From Scedosporium boydii (taxonomy: Eukaryota; Ascomycota; Sordariomycetes; Microascales; Microascaceae): a stretch of 64,000 bases of DNA. The notes beneath the pieces were generated by a model that saw only the letters and a program-made list of their open reading frames with translations, searched no databases and was not told the DNA's origin. This document shows positions 34,651-47,821 of the stretch, piece after piece. A program made the translations under genes and the position numbers. The stretch is taken from NCBI GenBank assembly GCA_002221725.1, contig NJFT01000050.1, forward strand, positions 1 to 64,000, in the 5' to 3' direction. Position 1 is the first letter of the stretch; each line of letters starts with the position of its first letter.

Positions 34651-37600
34651 TACATAATTATAAAATCGAAGTTTAATTCTTAGGAGTTTAGAATTAAGAT
34701 AAATATAAAGATTACCTTAATAAAACTAGGTAATAAGTTAGATTAAAGAAGTTACTATAATTTAATTTCCTTTATTTTAATCTTTTATTTATTTCTTTTT
34801 TTTTTAATTCTCTTAAATTACTATCTATATTTCTTAATCCTTTATTATATCTCTACCCTATTTTCTTTATTATTATTACTCCCTCCTTCTTACTAAGTAA
34901 TATAATTAGCTAGTAAAGTAGGTATAGAAATTAAAGCTCTATATTTGCTGAGGTCAGTATGTTTAGGATATTTTAATAAGAGAGAAGACTACTTATAGTG
35001 ATTAGCTACCTAGATCTAATTCTTCTTATTCTCCTTCTCTACCTTATTAAAGAACTTAATATCTATACCTAACTTATTTAAGTCTACTATATTAGAAGAC
35101 TCTCCTACTTTTAATAAAATATAATAACTATATTATAGTATATATATAAGAAATATATAGTTTAAGTAAGCTTTAAACTAGTAGCTAGGTAAGAAAATAT
35201 ATTTATTAAAAAGATAAAGTAGTAGCTTATAAGAACTAAGGGGGGCCTACTAAAAACTAATATTATTATATTTATATATATAGTACTTATAAGTAATTAG
35301 ATTATACTAGCTATAGAAGGTAATTAATAGAGCCTTAGTTCTTTATAGCCTCTTAATTAACTATAAGTTTATATAATAACTTTAAGAAAGTCTTATATTA
35401 TATAGTAGGAAGACTTTATTCTAAGGTTTAAAAATTGTATTACTAATAAGTTTATAATCTATAGTTATTCTCCTTAGCTAGCTTATTATAATAGTAATAA
35501 TATTATTATAATTATTAAGGGATTAGAAGAAGTAATAAGGAGTTTGATCTCTACTAAATATTATTAGCTTTAATATTTATTTAATAAATTAAGAATCTTA
35601 GTATTTATAGATATAAAAAACTTTTAAGATTTAATAAGATGTTAATAGTTAGATATTTATAAAGTTTTAAGAAACTTACTATTTATTAAGCCTTAGTATT
35701 AGCTTTGAAAATCTCTTTATTTTTAGGGAACTTTTTTAGAGACTTAATATAAATATAATAACTTTTTAATTTAAAGTTAATAAAGAAATTAGTTTTAGGG
35801 GTAATACTCTTTTTACTTAGATCTTAATCTTATAATATTATATTAATATTAAGATAATTATTATAGAAAAAGAGAGAAAAAAGTTATAAAAGGGAAATAG
35901 CTTTTCTAAGTTTTTTTATATTTACTAAAATAGTCAAGTTTAATAATTTAGAGGGAAGGAAAAAGAGTTAGAGTAGAATAGGTTATAAATAAAGTAACTA
36001 TCTAAAACTAGTAGTTATAGCTACTAGTATTCTTAATTATAAAGAAATAAGGGCTATAAAGGAAAGCCTAAAGATAGTAATAATTTCCTAAATAAAGATA
36101 GTAAAATAAATTATTAAACTTAAATAATCTACTACTATTCTAGATATCTATAAAAATATCCTTCCTCCTCTTTCTAAATAATATTCTCCTCTCTCTTTAC
36201 TATAACTAGTTATCTTATTAAATTTAATATTCCCTAATTAACTATTTTATATTACTAGTAAAAAAAGAAATATACTTTCTTTAACTAATACCTTATATTC
36301 TAATAATCTTTATTTTAATATAATTCCTTACTTTATAAAATAACCTTAATTCTACTTATTAGTATAGAAACCTACTAACTAATTAGCTTTTAATTACTAT
36401 ATTACTTTAGAAGATAGTTAAGTAGAGGTTAGATAAGTTCCTTAAATAGTCTATAGCTATATCCTCTCTAGTATAAAGTACTAACTATAATATCCTTATC
36501 TACTTTATTTAAATCCTATAAGTTTAAGAATATATCTAATATTAACTAAGAAAGGGAGAAAGGACTATTTTAAAGTGAATTAACTTCTTATACTAGTAAA
36601 AGTATTATCTAGTTAAATAACTAGCTTAGGAAAATAGGAAATATAAACTTAGCTTTATTAAGATTATTAATTATTTATATTTTTTTAATAAGACTTTAGT
36701 ATAGAAAGCTTAGCTAAACTAAGATAAATTGAATATTAGGTTTATTTTAATAACTTTAGAGCTATTTAATATTACTATAATCTTATTATACTACTAGCTC
36801 TATCTAGATAATTTTTTCTATATAGTTAATATTAAGTTACTATAAAGGAGGGAAGAAGGAAGAGGCCTTACTAAGCTCTATAGATAAGTAGTAAAGGGGT
36901 ATAGTATATATAGTATATAGTAACTTACCTATACTTTAATAAGCTAATTTACTAGATAATAATAAGCTAAGATAAGGAGATAGAAGAGTTATATCTATAT
37001 AATACCTTTTATAAGAAATAGGATATTAAAATTATAATTAGTATTAAAGTATAGGTTATATAAAAAAGAAAGGAGGGAAAGTTAGATAAATTTATTACTA
37101 TCTATTTTACTTAGATAATATAAAGTATTTAGGAATATAGCTTTCTAGTTATAGCTAATATCTTTAACTTCTTCTAACCTTTATTAACTATTTCTTATAT
37201 TTATAATCTATCCTATTAGTAGTATTTTACTTATAGAGTAGGTAACTAGATACTTAATAAAATAGACTATATAATAAAAAAAATTAGATAAGTTAGTTAA
37301 TTTTTAAAGAGCTACTATCTATAACTTCTTTAGTAATCTAATTAATATCTCCTTTAACCTCTTCTATTCTTTAATTATTAAGCTACTAGATAATATATTA
37401 AAGGCTAGAGTAGGGGAATAGAAGTTTTTATAAGAAGAGAACTTTAATATATCTAAGCTAGTCTTAGAAGAGTTGAGAAAAGATACTAAGGCTATTAAGA
37501 ATTAAGTAGGATACTTAGAAAAATTAAGAAGAGTATTAAAAAGCTAAGATATACTTTTTCTTTTTAAAGAATAGATTAAAGCTTTCCTACTAGCTTCTAG

Positions 37601-38536
37601 CTTTAAGGCTAAGAAGTTAATATTACCTAACTTAGATAATACTTAGTAAGTATATAACCTATACTAAGTTACTATAGATAGGGAGACTATATAGTAGCTT
37701 TTCTTATTTTTTTTTAGAATAAACTAATTAGAGTCTTATTTTTTAGCTCCCCCTCTAAAGTACTTTATTTCTACTAAGCTTACTAAGCTCTTCTTATTAA
37801 AGATATTATTAAAAGTAATAATTCTTTTTAAGAGATTTAATACTTCTACTAACTAACTATCTTTACTTATTAATATACCTAAGCTTTTTATATTTAGTTT
37901 AGAAGCTTATAAGAAAAGTAAATCCTTATATTATAATCTTATGTTATTAAAGCCTTCTAAGTTAGTAAAACTTTTTTAATTTTTAATATATAAGTTTCTT
38001 TTAAATTACTTAGTTTATTTAGTAAACTATAAGAAGATATTATTAATAGTAAAGAAAAGGAGGTAAACTTTAAGAGCCCTGCTAAAGTCTTTTAAACTAT
38101 CTTCCTAATTTCTATTTTACTAGTTATAAAAAACTAAGGAGTAGCTTCTATCTTATAAATCTTAAAGGATTAGGGGATAGCTTTAATTTTAACTAGTCTC
38201 TAATTACTAAAGATTATTATTATAAATACTAGATTATAAATAGTAATAATTTTATAATTAAAAGATAGAAAAGGTCTTTACTTTTACTATAATGAATATA
38301 TTTATAGAGTTAGTATAGGTAGAACTTAAGGGAAGGACCTAAGAGAGATATAAGCTACTAGGAAAGTAAAGTAATTAATTGATTAGTTATTTTATTATAG
38401 TTAATTTTTAAAAAAAGTATTATAGTTTACTATTTTTTTTAATATTTTATTATTATTAAATTTTCTTTATTATTTTCCTTTTCTTTTTAGTAAATTTTAC
38501 TTAAAGTAAAATTTAGAGGGAAGGATATATTAGTAT
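34651..38536. mobile_element. AT-rich RIP relic, unresolved
   Basis: About 3.9 kb of near-pure A/T with no surviving frame. Some plus-strand stretches (about 37400-37700 and 37740-38230) look gag-like when stops are ignored, but no diagnostic motif could be read. I assign it to degraded transposon sequence on texture and position only. Confidence 0.45.
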
Positions 38537-39020
38537 ATAGGGTAACTAGTAGTAGTACTACTATATTACTAATTAGTACTACTACTAGAAGCCTAATATA
38601 CTATATATCTAAACCTTACTTATATATAAAAGGATAATAGCTTCTTATTTTTTATAGACTAGTTTTTAGATAAGGTAAAATAGTATAGAAGTAAGTAAAG
38701 GATAATATTATAATTAGAAGTAATTAGTTATTTCTTATTAGCTAGAGTATTATTATAATAGATGTTCTTTACTATTTTTTTTTTAATATTACTTTTTTTT
38801 TTATTTTTATATTTCTCTTCTCTTCTTTAGATATAATATCCTATAATGTAGATTCTAACTGATTATCTACTTCTCGATGTCCTACTTGACTATTAGGCTA
38901 TTCTAATAACTATTAGACTATTTCTTCTTTATAGTATAGCTCTTAGCTACTCCTAATTATCTTTTAAGTAGGCAGCATAGTCTTATTTGTATTATTAGTT
39001 ATACTGCCCGGCTCCGATAA
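38537..39020 (+). repeat. LTR-like patch following a purine tract
   Basis: A purine tract (AGAGGGAAGGA) ends at about 38535. It is followed by sequence of less extreme composition carrying a perfect 15-bp inverted repeat (38546-38560 and 38574-38588) and a TATA-like TATATATAAAAGGA at about 38620. A GC-normal tail (CTGCCCGGCTCCGATAAACT) ends near 39025. This fits a RIP-mutated 3' LTR, but no partner LTR was identified. Confidence 0.3.
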
Positions 39021-40660
39021 ACTAGCTTTAATTATTAGTAATAAAAAAGTAATTAAATTAATTATTTTTAAAAAAGGTTTTATAAACTTTTAGGAATTAA
39101 GTAATAGTATAATATAACTTTTTACTTTTAAGTAAATAGTAGACTTAAATAGATAAATTAAAAGATATAATATTATTTATAAATATTTATATATTTTTTA
39201 TAATTTAATTAAAATAAGTATATTATATAAATTAATTAATTTTAAATAATAAAGTAAATATAATAATTAAAATAAACTTTTTTTTATAAAATATAATTAT
39301 AATATAAAACCTTTAATATTTATTAATTATATATTATAAGCTTCCTATAATAATAAAGAAAAATAAGTAAAGAAGTTCTTCTTTTATATATAAAATAATA
39401 AAGAAGTTCACTTAAATAGTAATATTAACTATTTAGCTTTATTAAGAGAACTTAGTAAATATATAAAGATATTTTATTAAATACTTTTAAATTAGTAATA
39501 AAGTCTAGTTTTAAATAAAGAACTATAGCTTTTTTTATTTATTAAAGAAACTTAATTAACTTTATTATAAATATATAATAATAATAATATTAAATATTAA
39601 TATAATTAAATTAGATATTTTATTAAATATTTATAATTATTTTAATATAAATTTACTATAAAAAGTATATAAAGACCTATTACTTAAATAAAAGTAAAAT
39701 AATATTTAATTATTATTATTTTATAAAAGTAAATATAAAAAATATAAAATAATAAAAATATTATATATTAAATAAAAATAATAAGATTATAGAAAGTATA
39801 AAGAGGTTCTAATATAATAAGATAGTTATATACTTTTAATATAAGAACTAGTAGAAAATATAGAGAATATAATAATATTGGATATTTATAAGAAATAATA
39901 TAGTTTAATTAGAGAAGCTAATAAACTTCTAGATAAATATTATTATTTTAAGAAAAAATATAAAGATAAGATAGTAATATAATAAAGCTCTTAAAAGGAG
40001 GAGGAGGGTATTATAATAGATTAAACTCTAAAATATAAATACAAATAATATTAGTATTTATTAAATATTAATCTAATAATATTCTAATTAATCTCTAAAC
40101 TATATTATTAATATATTATATTATCTTTATAAAAACTCTTTATTATTACTATAATGATATTTTAATATTACTATTATAATATAACTTCTATAATCTACTT
40201 CTTTTCTTTTCTTCCTTTCTTTCCTTTTTTTCTTTTTTAATTATTTTATAATAGATATTTCTTAACTCTATATTTATATAAATATAATATAGTAAGCTTA
40301 TAATAATAGTCTCCTATATATAAAGTTCTCTAATAAAATATATTTTTAAATTATATAAAATAGTTTTTTAATATTTTTAGTAAAAAACCTTTATTATTTT
40401 TATTACAATAGATACTCTAGATAATAACAATACTATCGATACTAGAAAGAGTCTCTACTAGTTATAGTAGATATTAAAGTCTCAATAGTCACAAGTTATA
40501 TATTAGTAGTTTATAATAGTAAAAAGTTAGTTCTCTTCTCTAGAGGGTATATACTAGGAGCACTTCTTATATACATCAGTTGTAACTAGGGGAGTTCTAC
40601 TCTTAGCTAAAACTGGCAGCGATCAGTTCTAGCAGGTACTAGATCTGAGAGTTATTAGTT
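39021..40660. mobile_element. AT-rich RIP relic with a less-mutated patch
   Basis: No open frame. From 40400 to 40660 the sequence regains G and C (ACTAGGGGAGTTCTACTCTT and nearby), resembling a partially mutated LTR or boundary of the older Gypsy element that follows. No domain was identified. Confidence 0.35.
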
Positions 40661-43600
40661 CTACTTATTATTACTTCTTATTTATAAAATAATTTTAATA
40701 TTAGAAAAAGTAATAATATTTTAAAAATAATTTTATATTTTTAAATTTATAAACTTATCTTTATTTATCTTTTAAGTAATCTAAGAAAATTTTAGTTTAT
40801 TTTTATAAAAAGAAAATTATTTTAATTTATTTTTAATTATTTTAAAAACTTTATAAAATAAAGATTTTCTAAAGTATTTACTATTATAAAAATAGCTTTA
40901 AAAGTTATTTATAAAACTAATTTTAATATTTATTTTTAATAATATTTTATTTTAATTAAGTCTTGTCTTAACTTAATTAAAGTAATTATATTTTTAAATC
41001 TATTTTTATATTAAAGTTTTTTTAATAAAGAATTTTATTTAATTTTTATTAATTAATAGTTTTTTATATATTTTAATTATATTTCTTTTTTTAAAGTTCT
41101 TTATAGTAAAATATTAAAGAAATTATTATTAAAATTAAAATTATTTTTTTTAATCTTTATATATTTAAATTTATTATAATATATATAAAAATATTTTTCT
41201 TTAATTACTAAATTATTTAAAAAATTAAAATTAAAAGAATATCTTTTTTCTAAAGTAAAGTCTTAAAGAAATTTATATATACTAAGTAAATATTAATAAT
41301 AATATATCTTTTATTATATAAATACTTTTCTTTTTCTTTTCTATTTTATTTTATAAGAAGTATAGCTAAAGAAAACTAGGAATATACTTAATAGCAAGTT
41401 ATATAGAAACTATAAGGTACTATAAAAGATATTATAATAAAGCTTAGTAATATAACTTTACGTATACTATAACTAGACTAAAAGTAATTACTCTAGTAAA
41501 AAGAGAATATAGAAAAATTATATAATTAGAGTCTTAGGTTTTAAATAGCTGAAGAGGTAGTAAAGCTTTTAAGGAATAAAGAAGGAGGTTTAAAAATAAA
41601 AAAAGTTTATTTTCTAAGCTAAAGTTTTACTAATAATTCTATAATTAGAATCTATTATTTTTATAATAAGACTCTAAACCTATTAAACTCTTATAACTAT
41701 ATAAAGAAGCCTATCTTTAATTAAGTTCCTTATTACTTATAAATAATACTTTTATAATTTTTTAATTTCTTATTTTAATAAAGATATCTTCTCTTTTATT
41801 TTAAAAATAACTTATTTATACTTTAATAAAGAGGACTATAATCTTTAAGATAATTTAAAACTCTTAATAAATAAACTTTATACTTTTTTTAAATAATACT
41901 TTCATATTTTAAAAAGTATCTTTATATTATAATAAAATTATTTTTAATATTAATAATTATATAAAGCTTTTTTAATATATCAATAAATATATAAAAGCTT
42001 AGTTTTTATAAGTTTTTCTAATAGTAGATTAACTAAGCTTATATAAAGCTTTAAAATATTATATAAAGAAGTTAAAAAAAAGTATTATTTAAAATAAAGT
42101 TTTTAATTAGTATTAAGTAATTAAAAAAAAAAAATCTTATTAAGTAATATTTTTAAAAAAGTTAAAATCTAATAAGCTTTATTTTAAGTTAACTTTAAGT
42201 TTTAAAAGTTATAAAAATAATATATTATTACTTTAATAAACTTTAAATTAAAAGACTTTTTTATTTTTATTAAATAAGATTATTAATTTTTAAAAATTTA
42301 ATATTATTAGATTTATTAAATATTTAATAAGCTTTAATAAAGAAACTAAATTTTAAATAAACTTTATAAAAAGTAATATAACCTTAAATCCTATTTTAGT
42401 AAAGTTTTACTAATTAAAAATAATAAAACTATTATATAAAATTTCTTTTACTAATTAAATAGGAAATTAAAAGATAAACTATTAAAATTAAATATTAAAA
42501 TTTTAAATTATTAGAAGGTTTATATAAAAGCTAATTATTATTAAGCTCTTTACTTTTATAAATAAGAATATATAGATTAGAAAAGGAAATAAGATAAAGT
42601 TTATAATTAAAGTAAGAAAGATTATTAAAATTTTAATTAAATAAAAAATAAAAACTATATAAAGAAGTTATAAAATTAAATTTAAAATATTAAATAATCT
42701 TAATTTTAATTTTTTTAATTTTAATTTAAGAAGTATTATTATTATAAAAATAAGTAACTTTATATAAACTTTAGCTAAACTCTAGCTTAAAAGCTTATAA
42801 AAATCTTATAAAGTAAATTATATTATTTTAATTATAATAAAAATAGCTATCTAATAAAAAATTATTTAACTTAGTTTAATATTAAATTAAATATCTTAAA
42901 TATTAACTAGATTAAAGATATCTTTTTAAATAGAAATTATATTAAAAAACTTAATATTAATTATAAATTAAAGAAAAATAAAAATAACTTTTAAAAAAAC
43001 TTTAAAAGCTATTTAAGTTTCCTTAGTAAAGTCTCTATATACTTTTACTTTCTATAGTAAAGTTAAATTTTAAATTAATTTTAAATAAGTCTTTAGACTT
43101 TTTAATTTTAATATTATTATAAAGATTAACTTTATTATTATTATTTTTATTAAATATTATTAACTAACTTTTAAATTTAGATATTAACTACTACTTTTTA
43201 AATAATATAATAATACTTTATTAAAATATTAATATATTTACTATATTAAATTTTAAATAAAAGATAATAATAAATAAAAATATTATTATATTAAACTTTT
43301 TTAAAAAGTATCTTACTTTAAAAAATCTCTTAATATCTTATTTAAATAGCTAAATATATATAATTTAAATCTTTAAATTAATTATTTCATAAAAACTTAA
43401 ACTTACTTTTTTATTATATTAAAAACTTTAAAATATTTTATTAAATATTAAAAAAATAGTAAATTAATATATATTTCTATTTTATTATTAAACTTTAAAA
43501 GTAAAGAAGAAGATATTATAATTATTATTAATAAAAGTATAAATCTCTCTTTTAAACTTTAATAGTTTATAGATATTTTCTTAATTTAGATAATAAAAAA

Positions 43601-46288
43601 ACTCTTTATATTTAATAATATAGAATATATAATTAAATTAGAACTTAGAAAATAACTTTTTAAAAACTAATTTACTTTTTATTTTATAGTTAATAATAAA
43701 AACTTTAATAATATTTAAAAAAGATATTAAAAAGTAATTAAATTAAAAAATTAAAAAGTTTTACTAATATATTTATTTTTTTTATATTTAAAGTAAATAA
43801 AACTTTAGAATTTTATATAAATTATTAAGAACTAAATTAAATTACTATTAAAAATTAATATTCATTTATTTTAATCTTTAAACTATTATTATAAATAAGT
43901 AATATTTAATATTTTTTAAAAATTAACTTAAAAAATATTTACTATTAGATTTATATTAAAAAGTTTAATTAATAGAAAATAGCTTTTTATATTAAATATA
44001 GCTACTTTAAATATATTATTATATTATTTAAATTAATAAATACTTTAATAATATTTTAAGTATATATATATTAAATATTTACGAGATTTTTAAACTATTA
44101 TTATATTATATATTTTAATAATATTTTAATCTTTTTAGAAACCTAAGAGGACTATTAGAAGTATTTAGCCTAAGTATTAAAGTATTTATATACTATAAAA
44201 TTATATATAAATATTAAAAAATATAGTCTTTTCTAAAATAAAATTACTTTCTTTAATTATATTATTAAAAAAAATAAAGTTAAAATAGACTTTATTTAGA
44301 TTAAATTTATTTAAAATTAGCTAGAATTAAAGTTATTTAAAGATATCTAATTCTTTTTAGATTTATAAATTTTTATTAGAAATTTCTTTTTAAATACTAT
44401 ATAATAATATACTTAATTACTTTTTTATTAAAGGAAAGCTAGAATAAGGTAAAGAAAAAAGAGTTTATATAAATAAAAGAAGTTATAAAGACTTTTTATT
44501 AGCTAAAATAAGGTTTTATATAAGCTTTAATATTATAATATTAAAATATTAAATAAAAAACCTAAATAAAAACTAATACTTTTATTTATATAATCTTTAA
44601 TATCTTTTTTTAATTATTTAATAGATAATAGTATTTTATTATTTACTAGTTTTATAAGCTTATAAAGACTAAGAGAAGATAGACTACTAATTAATAAAAG
44701 CTTTTAATAATTATTAAAAGTTTAAAAAATTAATATTACTATTTTAAAAAAGTATTTTTATTTAAAGTTTTTATTAATTATTAAATATTATATAATATAG
44801 TAAATATTTTAATAAAAGATCTTTATAAAAAAGCTATTATAATAAATAATAAACTTTATAGTTTTTAATTTTAAGATTAAATATTATTTTAAAAGACTAA
44901 TTTTATAAACTTATTATTAAGAAAACCTAATTATATAAAAAAAGAACTAGATTATTAAAAAGTTATTAAAAAGTTAATAAAAAAGCTTTAATTATTATTA
45001 AATAATAGAGCTTTAATATAAATAAGTTATTTAAACTTAATTTTAATTTTTAAAAGAAAAAAGTAGAATCTAGTTAAATAAGAGAAGAAAAATTATTTAA
45101 AGTAAATTAGATATTAGTAGTCTTTATATAAAATATACTTTATTAGAGAACTAAAGGAGATTAGCTAAAAAAGGTCTTTAGAAAAGCTAGTTCTAATTAT
45201 AATAAGATCTATAAGATATAATAAAATTAAATAGACTTTAATTTTTAATATAGTTAAATATTAGAAATATAAAAAACTTCTTATAAAGAAATATTAGATA
45301 AGAAAAAATTATATTTTTTTACTTATTAAATTATTATTATTTAAAACTTTAATATAAAAATAAGTTATTTTTTAATATAAGAGTAAAAAAGTTATAAAAT
45401 AAAAATATATTTTAATAAGTAATTTAATTAAAAAGTTTAATTTAAAAGTTAAAAGTTTATAAAAAGTAAATTTTTATTATAAAACAATTATAGATTAGAT
45501 CTAAAGTATATTTAAAGATAATATTTCTTTTTATAAAAATAATAATCTATAATTTTATAAAAGCTAGCTTATTATCTTTAATTAAAGAACTTTAAAAGTA
45601 AAACTATTAAAAAAAATATTATAATAATCTTTTTATTAATTATATAAAGATTATTGGAATTTTAAAACTTTTAAAATAAAAGTTTTATTAAAAAAATTTA
45701 AAAATAAATATTTACTTTTATATAAAAATATATTTAAAGTATTAAAAAATATAATATTTAAAGTATAAATTATATAACTTACTTAAATTACTTTCTCTAT
45801 TAAAATACTTATTTTAGGAAATTAATATAGATTTTATTTTAAGATTACTAAAAGATTAGACTTTAAATAAAGAGATAGTAAATATAATGCTTATTATTAT
45901 AAATAGATATATAAAGGTTTATAGATTTATTTCTACTAAGAAGTCTTTTAAAGTATAAGATTTTACTTATATCTTTTATAAAAAGGTTAAATACTATTTT
46001 AAAATACCTACTAATATTATTAATAATTATAATACTCTTTTTATAAGTAAGTTTTAAATAGAATTCTATAAAGTAAAGTAGACTATTTAAAGATTATCTA
46101 TAATATAATATAAATAAATAAATAACTAAATAGAGAAAATAAATTAGAAATTAGTTACTTATTTAAAGAAAACCTATATAAATAAATTAAATTATTAGAT
46201 TTAAATACTTTCTAAAGTAAAATTTATAAATAATAACTTTTTAAACTAGATTATTAAAATATCTTCTTTTAAAATATTATATAAATAC
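40661..46288 (+). mobile_element. Older RIP-degraded Ty3/Gypsy element B, 5' part (continues at 54359)
   Basis: Reading through stops on the plus strand gives a gag-like region near 41360-41720. A classic Gypsy reverse transcriptase lies at about 43830-44430 (KINLKNIYYQI, then YFNNILIFLET where active enzymes have Y-x-DD, and KITFFNYIIKKNKVKI). Integrase is at about 45800-46288 (EINIDFI, INNYNTLFISKF). The integrase frame breaks off at 46288 (FKILYKY) and resumes in phase after 54358 (YLYYIKLVI) once one copy of the 5-bp AATAC is removed. The younger chromodomain element therefore inserted into this integrase. All frames are destroyed by TAA/TAG. Confidence 0.8.
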
Positions 46289-46737
46289 TGTCACGACCTG
46301 GCCGCGGCCACGTCACATGAGAAGGGCGGTGAGCGAAGAACGGCAGAATTAAAAGAAGAGAATAGCTTAGTTATAAAATCAGGCAACTTAGCATCTAACA
46401 CGTCAGACAGACAGCTAACTAACCAACTAGCTAGTCAAGCTAAAGACTAACTAGGTAATCAAGTATAGACCTAATCAACTATATTAAGAAACTAAAGATA
46501 GATAGAAGAAGTGTCTATATAAAGCTATAATATTTCCTCCTAGGTCTAAGTTATCTTCTAGACTCTTTAATAGTCAATATAAGTAACTACTATACCCTAT
46601 ACTTATATATATACTCTCAATACCTATTATTATAAATACTACTTAACTATCTTACTTATCTCTAAACAGGTACCTACTATCTTAGCACTTACCTATTCTA
46701 CTAATTAGCTAGAACTTAAAGTATTAAAATTATAATA
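46289..46737 (+). repeat. 5' LTR of element C
   Basis: 449 bp, starting TGTCACGACCTGGCCGCGGC and ending TTATAATA. The first ~60 bp keep normal G/C content. Aligned to the 3' LTR, every difference I read is a C/T or G/A transition. Confidence 0.93.
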
Positions 46738-47325
46738 TATTAACTATTCTTATTTAATAAGTAATTTTACCTAGTAGTATACTAATTATAAAATAATATA
46801 TTAATTACTAAAGAAAGTATTATTTTTATAGAAGATATAAAGAAGGCTTATATAACCCTCTAGAAAAAAAAAGACTAGCTTAAGGCTAAGAAGAAGTAAT
46901 TTAAAGATAAGCTATCTATTAGTAATAACTATATTAAGTAGCTAGAAGACTAAATTACTTACCTTTAATATAAGATCCTACCCCCTAAGCTCTATAATAA
47001 GAAGAAGAGAGTACTTTAAGGATTTTTAATATAAGCCTAAGCTTACCTCTTATACTACTATCTTAACTTTACTAAAGAAGAAGACTAGATACTTACTATT
47101 ACTACATTTCTTACTAGAGATATCCTAGCCTGGTTTGAATCCTAGATAAGAGACTTCTTAGAAAACTTATTAAGTAGGAACTAGGATAAGGAAACCTAAA
47201 AGCTTTTTAGAAAATATAAGGACTTTAAGTAAGCCTTAAAGAGTACCTTTAGTAACCTAGATAAAGAATAAGCTAATAAGTAATAACTTGAGAATCTGTA
47301 ATAGAAAGGAGCTACCTTCTAGTAT

Positions 47326-47821
47326 TGAAACGGAGTAGTGCAGCCTACCCGCACATCGCAAGAAAAAGAAAATAGTTCGGTCAATAGTTTGTAGTATTTC
47401 CTGCAAGAAGCTGCTGCAGAACCCCTGACAGGAATAGACAGTCGTCGGAACTATTGATCAATGGGAATAGAGCCAGATCAGAAAGAAGAAGGCCTCCAAA
47501 TAGGGGGAGGTTGAAGAATCATGTCAGTGCCCAAAGGAGCACCCTGTGACATATGTCAAGCCAAAACAAGCAGCAGGATGTCACCAATAATGAGGACCAG
47601 ATAGAACTAGGTAAAAGAAGTCAATTGAATTAAAGAAAGAACTAATAATGATGAAGAACTTTAAGAAGATAATCTTCCTTTGTCTGATGAGAAGGGAGAA
47701 AAGAAAAGAAATAACTATGCTCTGCCCCCCTGGGCAAGGAAGAAAGTTCTTCCGCTGCCGCTCTTCCACCCCATATGAGAACTAAACCCTCCTTACACCA
47801 GTCACCTTATTTCCTGTCTCA
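47326..47821. repeat. Solo-LTR-like insertion, not RIP-mutated
   Basis: A ~496-bp block of ordinary composition begins TGAAACGGAGTAGTGCAGCC and ends CCTTATTTCCTGTCTCA (TG...CA). It is inserted in the gag of element C. GTAT (47322-47325 and 47822-47825), or AGTAT if the last A belongs to the flank, is duplicated on both sides. Removing the insert and one copy restores the gag frame (KGATF, then YTAEF...VVSYLNWEDK). It has no coding content; an open minus frame at 47581-47769 is spurious. It is best explained as a solo LTR of an unrelated, younger element. Confidence 0.75.

Noticed and set aside
47581..47769. 62-codon minus-strand frame
   Set aside because: Lies inside the solo-LTR-like insert and has no domain.
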